Shown here: positions 45,347 to 53,172 of the stretch, one piece after another
Layout of the letters: every line of letters begins with the position of its first letter
Position numbering within the stretch: position 1 is the stretch's first letter
Made by a program: the position numbers and the translations under genes
The notes under the pieces: model-generated
Seen by the model: only the letters and a program-made list of their open reading frames with translations
The model's database searches: none
Told to the model about the DNA's origin: nothing
Assembly (NCBI GenBank): GCA_005792355.1
Contig: SXSC01000291.1
Span: forward strand, 32,051-96,050
DNA: 64,000 bases
Direction of reading: 5' to 3'
Source of the DNA: Opitutaceae bacterium
GTDB lineage: Bacteria; Verrucomicrobiota; Verrucomicrobiia; Opitutales; Opitutaceae

Positions 45347-45494
45347 GAGCAACCGACGGGAAACTCGGGTGTTTGGCTGTCCTGATGGTCGCGCCCGCCC
45401 TCACCCGCAATTTCGTGTTCGGCATGGCACGGGGCGTCGCGGGGCGCGCATTATGCGCAGTTCGCACTCTACCCAGCGCTCTGCACCGAGCGAG

Positions 45495-45551
45495 TTTCAC
45501 CTCGCTTCCGGTGAACGCGGGCGTCACTGACAGGCCACTCCTCTTTGCACT
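45495..45551 (+). promoter_or_regulatory. Conserved leader of TIR-F, duplicated at 49378
   Basis: TTTCACCTCGCTTCCGGTGA, then GGCGTCACTGACA and GCCACTCC directly precede the GTG start of TIR-F. Nearly the same sequence precedes the TIR start remnant at 49434. It may carry expression signals, or may only be co-duplicated. No clear -10 box is seen. Confidence 0.45.
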
Positions 45552-47933
45552 GTGCCGACTTCCCCACTCCCCGCCGGTGCGATTTTTCTGAGCTATTCCC
45601 ACGAAGACGCGGCGGCGGTGACGCGGATTTGCGCCGCGTTGCAGGCGGCGGGCATCGAGGTCTGGTTCGACCAGAGCGAATTGCGCGGCGGCGATGCGTG
45701 GGACGCGAAAATCCGCCGGCAAATCAAGGAGTGCGCGCTGTTCGTGGCGGTGATTTCAGCGAACACGGAGACGCGGCCGAAGGGTTATTTCCGCCGGGAA
45801 TGGAAACAAGCCGTCGATTGCACACATGATCTGGCGGACGATGTGCCGTTTCTCGTGCCCATCGCGATCGATGCCACCGCGGAAGCCACCGCGCGCGTGC
45901 CGGAAAAATTCCGCGAGTTCCAGTGGACGCGACTCCCTGATGGACAGCCCACGCCGGCTTTCGTCGAGCACTTGAAACGGTTGTTGGCGGCACGCGCCAC
46001 CGGCACGCATGCCCATGCCGCTCCGTCGGAAGCGAAGACCGATACCGGCGATTCGGCGTCGAGTGCGGGACCGGTCGCGAGCCGGGCGACTCCCGCCGTC
46101 GCAGTCCGTGAAAAGGCAGCACCCAGCCGCGCGATCCCGGTCGCACCGATGGGTCGCAGCGAGCGACGTGGGATGCCTTGGCCGATGGTGGGGATTGGCG
46201 CAGCCGCGCTGGTCGCGGTCACCCTCTATTTCGGACGTGCGCTTACCCCGCAGCCGACGTCCGCGGAGATACCCACGACGCGGCTCGAGCTCAGTCCGCC
46301 CCACCAGCGTTTTGCCTTTCATCCGGCTCCCGCAGTCTCGCCCGACGGCCGGCAGGTTGCTTTTTGGGCACCGGACGAGGCTGGCAAGGTCGGCTTGTGG
46401 GTTCGTTCGTTGGACTCCACCGGGGCGCGCCTTCTGCCCGGGACAGCGGGCGGTCTGGGGCTTCCGGCTTTCTGGTCGCCGGATGGGCGATCGCTTGGCT
46501 TCTTCGCTGAGAAAAAACTCAAGCGGATCGATTTGGCCGGAGGAAATCCGATTGGGTTGGCGGATGCCGTGAACCCACGGGGAGGAAGCTGGAACGTGAA
46601 TGGAGACATTGTTTTTGTCCCAAACCCGGGCAAGCCGGCTTATCGGATCTCGGCCGCCGGCGGCGAAGCTACGGCCATGAACCTGGCGACGAAACCGGGC
46701 TTTTCCGTGCGTTTCCCACACTTCCTGCCGGATGGACAACATTTCCTGTTAACGGGTCGATCGGCCGCCGCCGACGACGGCGTTTTTGTGGCGTCACTCG
46801 ATGGCAAGGAGCTGCGGCTGCTGTCGAAGGCCAGATCGCGGATGGAGTATGCGGGCGGCCATGTCTTCTTCGGGCAGGCGGGGAGCCTGTTTGCGCAGCG
46901 CTTCGACGAACACAAGCTGGCGCTCAGCGGCGAGCCCTTCCGGGTGGCAGAAAATCTGGGGTTTTCATTTGGCGATCCGCGAAGTTTTGCTTTTTCCGTC
47001 TCGGTCACCGGCACGATTGTCTGCTGGAGCGGGCCACATTTAGAGGTGACCCAGTTGACATGGTTCAGCCGGGCCGGCCAGCGGATCGAGACGGTGGGCG
47101 AACCAGGCGAACATGCGGGGTTCGCCCTCTCGCCGACGCAGCAACAGGTGATTCTCGAGCGACACGATCCAAAGCTCGGCGAAACCAATCTGTGGCTGTG
47201 GGATATTGCGACGAAGTTGGGTTACGCGTTTACGTCGGGCCCGAATCAGGGCGACGTCCCGGTTATTGGAACTCCGGTCTGGTCGCCCGCCGGAGATCGG
47301 GTGCTGTTCTCCACCTTTCCGGGTCTCTGCGCGCAGGCGCTGCGCGGCGGAGAACAGGAAAAGCTGTTCGATGACCGCGGGTGGCTGTGCGACGTCTCGC
47401 CCGACGGTCGCTTTGCCCTTTTCGCGAAAAGCGATCCCATGACTGGCTACGACCTCTGGCTATTGCCGCTGGCGGGAGAAAAGATAGCCAAGCCCTTCTT
47501 GGCGACCAAACAGAATGAGTGGGTCGGTCGGTTTTCGCCGGACGGCCGTTGGGTGGCCTACGCCTCCGACGACAAAGCCGCCACGCGCACCGAGATTTAT
47601 GTCCAATCCTTTCCGGTGCTCGGCCGCCCGGTGCGGATCTCGCGCGAGGGAGGCGGCCGGCCGCAATGGCGCCACGACGGCAAGGAACTCTATTTCTTGA
47701 ACAACGACGGCAAGCTGCTCGCCGCGACCGTCGATGGCGGTGGCGAGACATTTCAGGTTACCACACTTCCGCAGGTCCTCTTCGCGACCAAGACCCCCAC
47801 AGACTCCTCCCGCCAGCAGTATCAGCCCAGCAACGACGGCGAACGGTTTCTGGTTAACGCGCAGGTCGAGGACGCCGTGCCGCGGCAACTGACGGTCGTG
47901 CTGAACTGGAAGCCGCCGGTGCAGAAGAAGTGA
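45552..47933 (+). CDS. Membrane TIR protein with PD40/TolB-type beta-propeller (TIR-F)
   Basis: The 793-residue protein starts at GTG 45552. The TIR domain (8-145) has IFLSYSHEDAAAVTRI, EVWFDQSELRGGDAWDAK and YFRREWKQAVD with Glu83. A membrane segment lies near 210-228 (MVGIGAAALVAVTLYFG). The rest is a six-bladed-type propeller of TolB/PD40 repeats (APAVSPDGRQVAFWAPD, GGLGLPAFWSPDGRSLGFFA, VRFPHFLPDGQHFLLTG, GTPVWSPAGDRVLFS, VGRFSPDGRWVAYASDD). The sensor half thus differs entirely from the other copies while the TIR-TM half is shared. A periplasmic ligand-binding propeller is a reasonable guess. Confidence 0.83.
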   Translation: MPTSPLPAGAIFLSYSHEDAAAVTRICAALQAAGIEVWFDQSELRGGDAWDAKIRRQIKECALFVAVISANTETRPKGYFRREWKQAVDCTHDLADDVPFLVPIAIDATAEATARVPEKFREFQWTRLPDGQPTPAFVEHLKRLLAARATGTHAHAAPSEAKTDTGDSASSAGPVASRATPAVAVREKAAPSRAIPVAPMGRSERRGMPWPMVGIGAAALVAVTLYFGRALTPQPTSAEIPTTRLELSPPHQRFAFHPAPAVSPDGRQVAFWAPDEAGKVGLWVRSLDSTGARLLPGTAGGLGLPAFWSPDGRSLGFFAEKKLKRIDLAGGNPIGLADAVNPRGGSWNVNGDIVFVPNPGKPAYRISAAGGEATAMNLATKPGFSVRFPHFLPDGQHFLLTGRSAAADDGVFVASLDGKELRLLSKARSRMEYAGGHVFFGQAGSLFAQRFDEHKLALSGEPFRVAENLGFSFGDPRSFAFSVSVTGTIVCWSGPHLEVTQLTWFSRAGQRIETVGEPGEHAGFALSPTQQQVILERHDPKLGETNLWLWDIATKLGYAFTSGPNQGDVPVIGTPVWSPAGDRVLFSTFPGLCAQALRGGEQEKLFDDRGWLCDVSPDGRFALFAKSDPMTGYDLWLLPLAGEKIAKPFLATKQNEWVGRFSPDGRWVAYASDDKAATRTEIYVQSFPVLGRPVRISREGGGRPQWRHDGKELYFLNNDGKLLAATVDGGGETFQVTTLPQVLFATKTPTDSSRQQYQPSNDGERFLVNAQVEDAVPRQLTVVLNWKPPVQKK

Positions 47934-48062
47934 GCGGCGGCGGCGGGCCCCATGGGGTGCACCGGCAACGGACCCGACTCCCGAGCCAGGTCGCAGCGCC
48001 CGCCCGACCACCCGGGGTCGGTGCGCACGTTGACCAAGGAAATAAACTTTCATTAAACGCCT

Positions 48063-48088
48063 GTTATTGAAAGTTGACTTTCAATAAC
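48063..48088. promoter_or_regulatory. Perfect 12-bp palindromic operator upstream of the DUF4143 ATPase
   Basis: GTTATTGAAAGT and ACTTTCAATAAC flank a TG dinucleotide. A half-site (ACTTTCATT) lies about 20 bp upstream near 48047. The palindrome ends 20 bp before the ATG at 48109, where a repressor would block transcription. Confidence 0.65.
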
Positions 48089-48108
48089 TCGCCCTATTCC
48101 TACCGGTC

Positions 48109-49356
48109 ATGTTCACGCGCTGGGCCGAGTCCGTTTGGCTGAGGAAATTTGCCGCGCCCTACGTCCACCTCGTTTTTGGGGCGCGGCAGACCGGCAAATC
48201 CACTCTGATCCAGAGGATCCTGCCGCCGCACGCCGTGCAAATCGACCTGTCGGTCCCGAAAGTGCGCGCGCAATACCTCAACCGCCCGGACGATCTCATC
48301 ACTCTCTGCCGTGGACTCCGGCAACGCGAGGGAGGCGCCTGGGTGTTCGTGGACGAGGCGCAGAATGTGCCCGGGCTCTTCGACGCGGTGCAGCATCTCT
48401 ACGATGGCGACAAGACACGCTGGCGGTTCATCCTCTGTGGCAGTTCCGCACGCAAGCTGCGGCAGACCGGCGCAAACCTTCTGCCGGGGCGCAGCTTTCT
48501 CCACCACCTTTTCCCTCTCACGCTGGCCGAGCGTCCGCCCGATGAATCGCCGGTCGAATTCGACGCCCCGCCCTGCCTGCCACTCGACTGGCCCGGCGGC
48601 AAGCGTCCGGCCAGACCATTTCCTGCCGCCGACCTCATCACCCGGCTGGCGTTCGGCGAACTGCCTGGCGTCGTCACCGGCCTCGAATCGCACCGGGCCG
48701 ACCTATTGCACGCCTACACCCAGCTTCACTTGGAGGAGGAAATGCGTCGCGAGGCCATGGTGAAGGACTGGCCGGCGTTCGTGCGTTTCCTGCGATTCGC
48801 CGCCGTCGAGTCCGGACAAATGGTCAACTATCACAAGATTTCCAAGGATGTGGGCCTTTCCGTGCCGACGATTAAAAGCCATTATCAGCTGTTGGCGGAC
48901 ATGTTCCTCGGCTTTCGCCTACCGGCATTTTCCGGCAGTCCGCGCAAGAACCTGCTCTCGACCGATCGGTTTCTATTTTTCGACCTCGGCATTCGCCATG
49001 CCGCCGCCGGGTTGCGGCCAAATTCCGATATCGTGCTGGCCAACCCCGGTCCGCTTTTCGAGCAATGGGTGGGCGTCGAACTCTGGAAGCGATTGCAATA
49101 CCTGGGCACGGGTGCGCTCCATTATTTGCGCACGCACGACGGTGCGGAAGTGGACTTCATCATCGCGCGCGAGGGGAAGTTCACGCCCATCGAGGTGAAA
49201 TGGACAGAGAACCCATCGCTCACCGACGCGCGGCACCTGCTGACCTTTCTCGGTGAGCATCCGAAACAGGCGAAGCACGGATACATCATCTGCCGTTGTC
49301 ACCGACCGCTGCGTTTGCACGACAAGGTGACGGCCTTGCCGTGGTTTTGTTTGTGA
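48109..49356 (+). CDS. AAA ATPase with DUF4143 domain
   Basis: The 415-residue protein has Walker A GARQTGKST (24-32), Walker B WVFVDEAQ (78-85), a sensor-like LCGSSARKL, and the C-terminal DUF4143 nuclease-like domain (VEVDFIIAREGKFTPIEVKW is seen as EVDFIIAREG and PIEVKWTEN, the E-D-ExK pattern of PD-(D/E)xK folds). Such genes are widespread in mobile and defence-like regions, but their function is not established. It has a perfect palindromic operator just upstream and no co-directional partner close by. It has no membrane segment. Confidence 0.85.
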   Translation: MFTRWAESVWLRKFAAPYVHLVFGARQTGKSTLIQRILPPHAVQIDLSVPKVRAQYLNRPDDLITLCRGLRQREGGAWVFVDEAQNVPGLFDAVQHLYDGDKTRWRFILCGSSARKLRQTGANLLPGRSFLHHLFPLTLAERPPDESPVEFDAPPCLPLDWPGGKRPARPFPAADLITRLAFGELPGVVTGLESHRADLLHAYTQLHLEEEMRREAMVKDWPAFVRFLRFAAVESGQMVNYHKISKDVGLSVPTIKSHYQLLADMFLGFRLPAFSGSPRKNLLSTDRFLFFDLGIRHAAAGLRPNSDIVLANPGPLFEQWVGVELWKRLQYLGTGALHYLRTHDGAEVDFIIAREGKFTPIEVKWTENPSLTDARHLLTFLGEHPKQAKHGYIICRCHRPLRLHDKVTALPWFCL

Positions 49357-49377
49357 ATGCGACCGGCGCTTACCCGG

Positions 49378-49472
49378 TTTCCCCTCGCTTCCGGTGAGCG
49401 TGGCGTCACTGACACGGCACTCCATTCGCCACCGTGATGCTTTCACTTCTCCCCAGCGGTGCGGTTTTCCTG
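49378..49472 (+). pseudogene. TIR gene start remnant (TIR-G) with duplicated leader
   Basis: The leader TTTCCCCTCGCTTCCGGTGA and GGCGTCACTGACACGGCACT match 45495-45540. After GTG 49434 the frame reads MLSLLPSGAVFL, the first residues of the TIR family (compare PLPAGAIFLSY in TIR-F), and then breaks within FLSY at a RAYT-type repeat end. The rest of the gene is missing. Confidence 0.7.
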
Positions 49473-49490
49473 ACCCCGTTGGATCGGCTC
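49470..49490 (+). repeat. Solo end of the 33.2-33.7 kb RAYT-type element
   Basis: CTGACCCCGTTGGATCGGCT matches 33694-33713, the right terminal repeat of the deleted RAYT element. It sits exactly at the TIR-G break. Confidence 0.75.
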
Positions 49491-49590
49491 AGAAATCCTT
49501 CTCCACGATCACCGGGAGCACCCCTGCTTGCACGTATCCGTCTTAGTATTGGTGAATAAAGGCTGTGAGTTATTTTTTGCCGTGGCATTA

Positions 49591-49620
49591 TGTCAGAAAT
49601 ATGGCCACTTATTTCTGACA
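49591..49620. repeat. 11-bp inverted repeat
   Basis: TGTCAGAAATA (49591-49601) and TATTTCTGACA (49610-49620) flank TGGCCACT. It is AT-rich compared with its surroundings. An element end or a protein-binding site are both possible. Confidence 0.5.
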
Positions 49621-49915
49621 GTAAGGCTCATTGTTTCTTAGCAACAGCGCCTGCTGTGGCGCCACACGCCTGCGTTTCGCCCAGATTGGCTTGGCCGCGA
49701 TCGGTCTCGCCGGGACCGGCGCGGCATGGGCCCAAGCCATTCCAAATCCAATAGGAGGTTGAAATCGGGCGGCGCGAAATGGCGTGATCTGAATCTCATC
49801 GCGGACTGCGCCATGAGTGCATGGGTTGCCAATTGCACTCTGCAATTCATCCCCATCCAAATTCCAGGCCTGACTCGCCCCGGCACCCGGGCGTAGCGTT
49901 TCACGCCTTCCAACC

Positions 49916-51487
49916 ATGCCATCCCCCATCCTCTCCCGACGCACTTTCAACCGCCTGCTGCTCGGGTCCGCCGCCGGGGTTGGGGCGGGTTGCTGGTCGG
50001 CGCGCCGCGGGGCACCGGCGATCGTCACCCCTGAGCACGCCCGGCCGAAACTGCCCAGCGGAATTGCGGCTGGCGACGTCACGGCCGACGGCGCCGTCAT
50101 CTGGAGCCGGTGCGACCGCCCCGCGCACATGCTGGTCGAGGTCGCCACCACTGAATCCTTTCGCGCCGCCCGGACCTTGCGCGGCCCGCTGGCCGGCCCG
50201 GAGAACGAGTTCATCACCAAACTCGCCCTGCCCGCCCTGCCCGCCGGGGAACGCTGTTTCTACCGCGTCGTCTTCGAGGATCTCGGCGACCGCCACCTCC
50301 GTTCGGAGCCGCTCACCGGATCATTCCAGACCGTGCCCGGCGGCCCGCGCGACGTGCGCTTCGTCTGGTCCGGTGACACCGCCGGCCAGGGCTGGGGCAT
50401 CGATCCCGTGCGCGGCGGCATGCGCACCTACGAGGCGATGCGGCGGCTGCAGCCGGATTTTTTCATCCACAGCGGCGACACGATTTACGCTGACGGCCCG
50501 CTCGCCGCCGAAGTGCCGCTGCGCGACGGCACGCTCTGGCGCAATCTGGTCACGCCCGCCAAGTCCAAGGTCGCCGAGTCGCTCGCGGAATTTCGCGGTG
50601 CGCACCTCTACAACCTGCTGGCCGAAGCGGTGCGCCGCTCCGCCGCCGAGGTGCCGTTTTTCGCCCAGTGGGACGACCACGAGGTCGTGAACAACTGGTA
50701 TCCGGGCGAAATCCTGGACGATGCGCGCTATACCGAAAAGAACGTCGACACGCTCGTCGCCCGGGCGCGCCGGGCGTTTTTCGACTGCCTGCCGATCCGC
50801 GGGCAGGCGACCGACACGATCTACCGCACTCTCTCGTACGGGCCCAACGTCGAGTTGTTCTTCCTCGACCTGCGCACCTGTCGCGCGGCCAACTCACCCA
50901 ACGTGCAGCCGGTGGCGGGAGCCGACACCGCCTTCCTCGGCCGCGAGCAGCTCGACGCCCTCAAGCGCCGCCTCATCGCCTCGCCCGCCACCTGGAAAAT
51001 CATCTGCAGCGACATGCCGCTGGGCCTGATCGTGCGCGACGGCCCGAGGGACTTCGAAGCCGTGGCCAACGCCGACGACGGCCCGCCGCTTGGCCGCGAA
51101 CTCGAAATCGCCGATCTCCTCCGCACCCTCCAGCAACGGCGCGTGCGCAACCTGGTCTGGCTCACGGCCGACGTCCACTACGCCGCCTCGCACCATTACT
51201 CGCCCGATCGCGCCCGGTTTCAGGACTTCGACCCGTTTTGGGAATTCGTGAGCGGGCCGTTGCACGCCGGCACCTTTGGCCCCAACGCCCTCGACCGCAC
51301 CTTCGGCCCCGAGGTCCGCTTCACCAGCCTGCCCGCCGGCTTCAAGTCCGGGGTCGGCCCGGCCGACGGCCTGCAGTTTTTTGGCGCGGTGCACGTCGAC
51401 GGCAGGACGCGCGCCCTCACCGTCACGCACCACAATGCCGCCGGCGAAAAGCTCTGGTCCACCACTCTCGCGCCCGATGTGGCTTGA
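49916..51487 (+). CDS. phoD: PhoD-type alkaline phosphatase/phosphodiesterase
   Basis: The 523-residue protein has a Tat signal (SRRTFNRLLLGSAAGVGAGC) with a possible lipobox Cys, a PhoD N-terminal domain (FYRVVFEDLGDRHLRS), and the metallophosphatase core: FVWSGDTAGQGWG, IHSGDTIYADGP, AQWDDHEVVNNWYPGE, and WLTADVHYAASHHY. PhoD enzymes hydrolyse phosphate mono- and diesters in the periplasm with Ca/Fe. No Pho box was recognised upstream; the upstream region is repeat debris. A 48-bp repeat copy follows the gene. Confidence 0.9.
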   Translation: MPSPILSRRTFNRLLLGSAAGVGAGCWSARRGAPAIVTPEHARPKLPSGIAAGDVTADGAVIWSRCDRPAHMLVEVATTESFRAARTLRGPLAGPENEFITKLALPALPAGERCFYRVVFEDLGDRHLRSEPLTGSFQTVPGGPRDVRFVWSGDTAGQGWGIDPVRGGMRTYEAMRRLQPDFFIHSGDTIYADGPLAAEVPLRDGTLWRNLVTPAKSKVAESLAEFRGAHLYNLLAEAVRRSAAEVPFFAQWDDHEVVNNWYPGEILDDARYTEKNVDTLVARARRAFFDCLPIRGQATDTIYRTLSYGPNVELFFLDLRTCRAANSPNVQPVAGADTAFLGREQLDALKRRLIASPATWKIICSDMPLGLIVRDGPRDFEAVANADDGPPLGRELEIADLLRTLQQRRVRNLVWLTADVHYAASHHYSPDRARFQDFDPFWEFVSGPLHAGTFGPNALDRTFGPEVRFTSLPAGFKSGVGPADGLQFFGAVHVDGRTRALTVTHHNAAGEKLWSTTLAPDVA

Positions 51488-51529
51488 GCCAAGATCGTGG
51501 AATTGAACCGCGAATAGACGCGAATCAAC

Positions 51530-51577
51530 TAAACCCCTCCCGGATCCGATCCCCCTGAAAATCCGGCTTCCTATCAT
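51530..51577 (+). repeat. Dispersed 48-bp repeat
   Basis: TAAACCCCTCCCGGATCCGA, CCCCCTGAAAATCCGGCTTC and CTATCAT; it agrees closely with the copies at 39895 and 45299 and has the same orientation. Confidence 0.82.
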
Positions 51578-51689
51578 CCACCACGTGGAAGGGCTGCCAC
51601 CAGACAAGGTCCGCTTCCGCAAGGGAGTGCTCGCCCATGCCGTGCATCACGACGATCAACTCGCCGGCCGGACTGCCCGTGGGAAGACA

Positions 51690-52009
51690 ACTGGCAACCC
51701 GATCGCAAATGGGCCACAACCGACGAAGGCACTGCGCTCGGTCGCATCCACAGCGCCGCCGTCGCCCGGGCCGGCATCGATCTCTCCGGCGGGTTGCTCT
51801 ACCTCAAGCTCGGCAAGGGCAACAGTTGCCAGACTCGGCCTCATCACGGGGCATCGCGCCGGCGACGCGGCGCTGCACTACGACCAGACCGGCATCGAGG
51901 GGCGCGCCTGGCGGGAGGATTCGATGCCCGAGCGCCTCGCGAAACACGGATTCGCCCGCAACCGCTTCTTCCTCGTAGCCCGCAGCGCCCTCGACGCACC
52001 GAGCGCCTA
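51690..52009 (+). pseudogene. Unrecognised, frameshifted coding remnant
   Basis: The forward strand reads protein-like in two successive frames: ATTDEGTALGRIHSAAVARA and GIDLSGGLLYLKLGKGNS, then RLGLITGHRAGDAALHYDQT, GIEGRAWREDSMPERLAKHG and ARNRFFLVARSALDAPSA with a stop. The composition fits the C-terminal end of a secreted carbohydrate-active or neuraminidase-like protein, but I cannot name the family. Confidence 0.35.
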
Positions 52010-52282
52010 ACGCCCACGCGACTTGTTCGGAGACTCCTCCCAGACTTGGCCGACCTACGACGACGCCGGTAACTGGAGCGCCGCCCAGTTTATTTTGGCG
52101 CACGTAAGACCGGTCTCGCTAGCATGATTGTCACAGAATAAACCGTGTGATCGGTCGAATCCTGGGCAAAATATCTTAGTCCCTTGTTTAAAGGTTAATG
52201 CGAAGGATACAGCTATCGTTTCGTTTGCATGATGAATCGTTGTACGACACAAAAGGAAAACGAAATGGACGCGTCACAATAA

Positions 52283-52432
52283 GCAAACGAACGCCGCACC
52301 GGCGCAGCCACGGCGTATGTCGAGGCACAGCAGGCGGCTGGCCGAGTGTCGTTTTCGATGGCCGATCTGATGCGGGAGACGGGGCTTTCAGTGACCGCTG
52401 CCAAAGGCCAACTGCGCCGGTTGGGAAGCGCA
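52283..52432 (+). pseudogene. Possible AbiEi-type antitoxin (winged-helix) N-terminal fragment
   Basis: The forward frame reads AATAYVEAQQAAGRVSFSMA and [21 protein letters not shown], a helix-turn-helix of the kind at the start of type IV AbiEi antitoxins. An in-frame TAA stands directly upstream (52280-52282) and past ~52432 the frame enters the antisense of a sulfatase fragment, so both ends are lost. Confidence 0.4.
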
Positions 52433-52621
52433 CCCTTCGCGCGCCAACCGGTCCAGGTTCGGCGTGGCAACCTTCGACTGGTCGTGGTAGCAGCGCACAT
52501 CGCCGTAGCCGAGGTCGTCCGCGAGGATGAGGAGAATGTTGGGCTGCGACGAAACAGCAGCGACGCCCGTTGACGCGAGCGCGGCAAAGAGCGCGATGAT
52601 AGTGAGCAGCAGTTTTCTCAT
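52388..52621 (-). pseudogene. Sulfatase N-terminal fragment
   Basis: From ATG 52621 the frame encodes a good signal peptide ([20 protein letters not shown]) and the start of a sulfatase ([32 protein letters not shown]). After about 62 residues it turns into unrelated sequence, before the formylglycine motif. The ATG overlaps the stop of the enolase-superfamily fragment (ATGA), so both once belonged to one operon. Confidence 0.85.
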
Positions 52622-52944
52622 GGCACGGAAACAACCGGCTTCCTGAGCACGTCCATCGCGGGATCGGACTTCGCGCGGAGCAGGATGCCGAGGTCGTCGA
52701 TGTTTTCATCGAGCACAAACGGATGCGGAATCTGCCGGCGAACGGCGAGGCATTCCTCGTAGGTGAGGCACGGTTGCTCGATGTAAACGTCCACGTCGCG
52801 CACGGCCTTGGCGACGCGCACAGCTTCGTGCTGCACCCAACCCGTGTTCGCGTCGGCCACGAGGTGGTCGCCGGGCTGGACCTTGGCGGCCACGGCGAAG
52901 ATGCGCGCGATGGTCGCGCCATGAGCCGCCGCAAGTGCGTCCCA
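52618..52944 (-). pseudogene. Enolase-superfamily (mandelate racemase/MLE) internal fragment
   Basis: The minus strand reads [69 protein letters not shown]: the metal-ligand Asp, Glu and Glu/Asp strands of the MLE barrel. The N-terminal capping domain and everything after the third ligand strand are missing, and an in-frame stop precedes it at about 52945. Confidence 0.75.
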
Positions 52945-52949
52945 CTAAT

Positions 52950-53160
52950 CCGCGTTCCGACCGCCGGCAAATCCGGCCCCGCCTTCGGCGCGGGCTCCGC
53001 GGGCGTAGCCGCGGGGCACGCCGCGCAGCCCGGCTCGCCGATCAGCACCGCGGCGGAGATTCTGGCGAAGCCTTCTCGTGCCGGGCCAGTCCACCGACGA
53101 ACGGCGGCTCCGCGCCTGCGGCGTGAATCACGGCGAAGCCGGGCGCCAGCAGCAGAGAGG
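52950..53160 (-). pseudogene. Secreted cytochrome c N-terminal remnant with broken heme motif
   Basis: A signal-like stretch (SSLLLAPGFAVIHAAGAEPP) and, after a frameshift, AAVLIGEPGCAACPAATPAE and KAGPDLPAVGTRISGTHL resemble the start of cytochrome c proteins common in Planctomycetes and Verrucomicrobia. CAACP replaces CxxCH, so the heme His is lost. The assignment rests on this short stretch. Confidence 0.4.
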
Positions 53161-53172
53161 AGCGAAAGGCGA

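Larger units (their letters stand above)
49357..49915. other. Breakpoint region with TIR start remnant and palindrome
   Basis: From left: the duplicated TIR leader with 13 codons of a TIR gene (49378-49472), one solo RAYT-type end (49470-49490), and a palindrome at 49591-49620. No intact gene is present before phoD. Confidence 0.6.
51488..52282. other. Decayed region after phoD
   Basis: It contains the 48-bp repeat (51530-51577) and frame-broken coding debris (see 51690-52009). Nothing intact is seen. Confidence 0.5.

Noticed and set aside
37600..51577. Integron-like cassette array with attC sites
   Set aside because: The 48-bp repeats are regularly spaced and co-oriented, but they lack RYYYAAC/GTTRRRY boxes and there is no integrase gene in the window.
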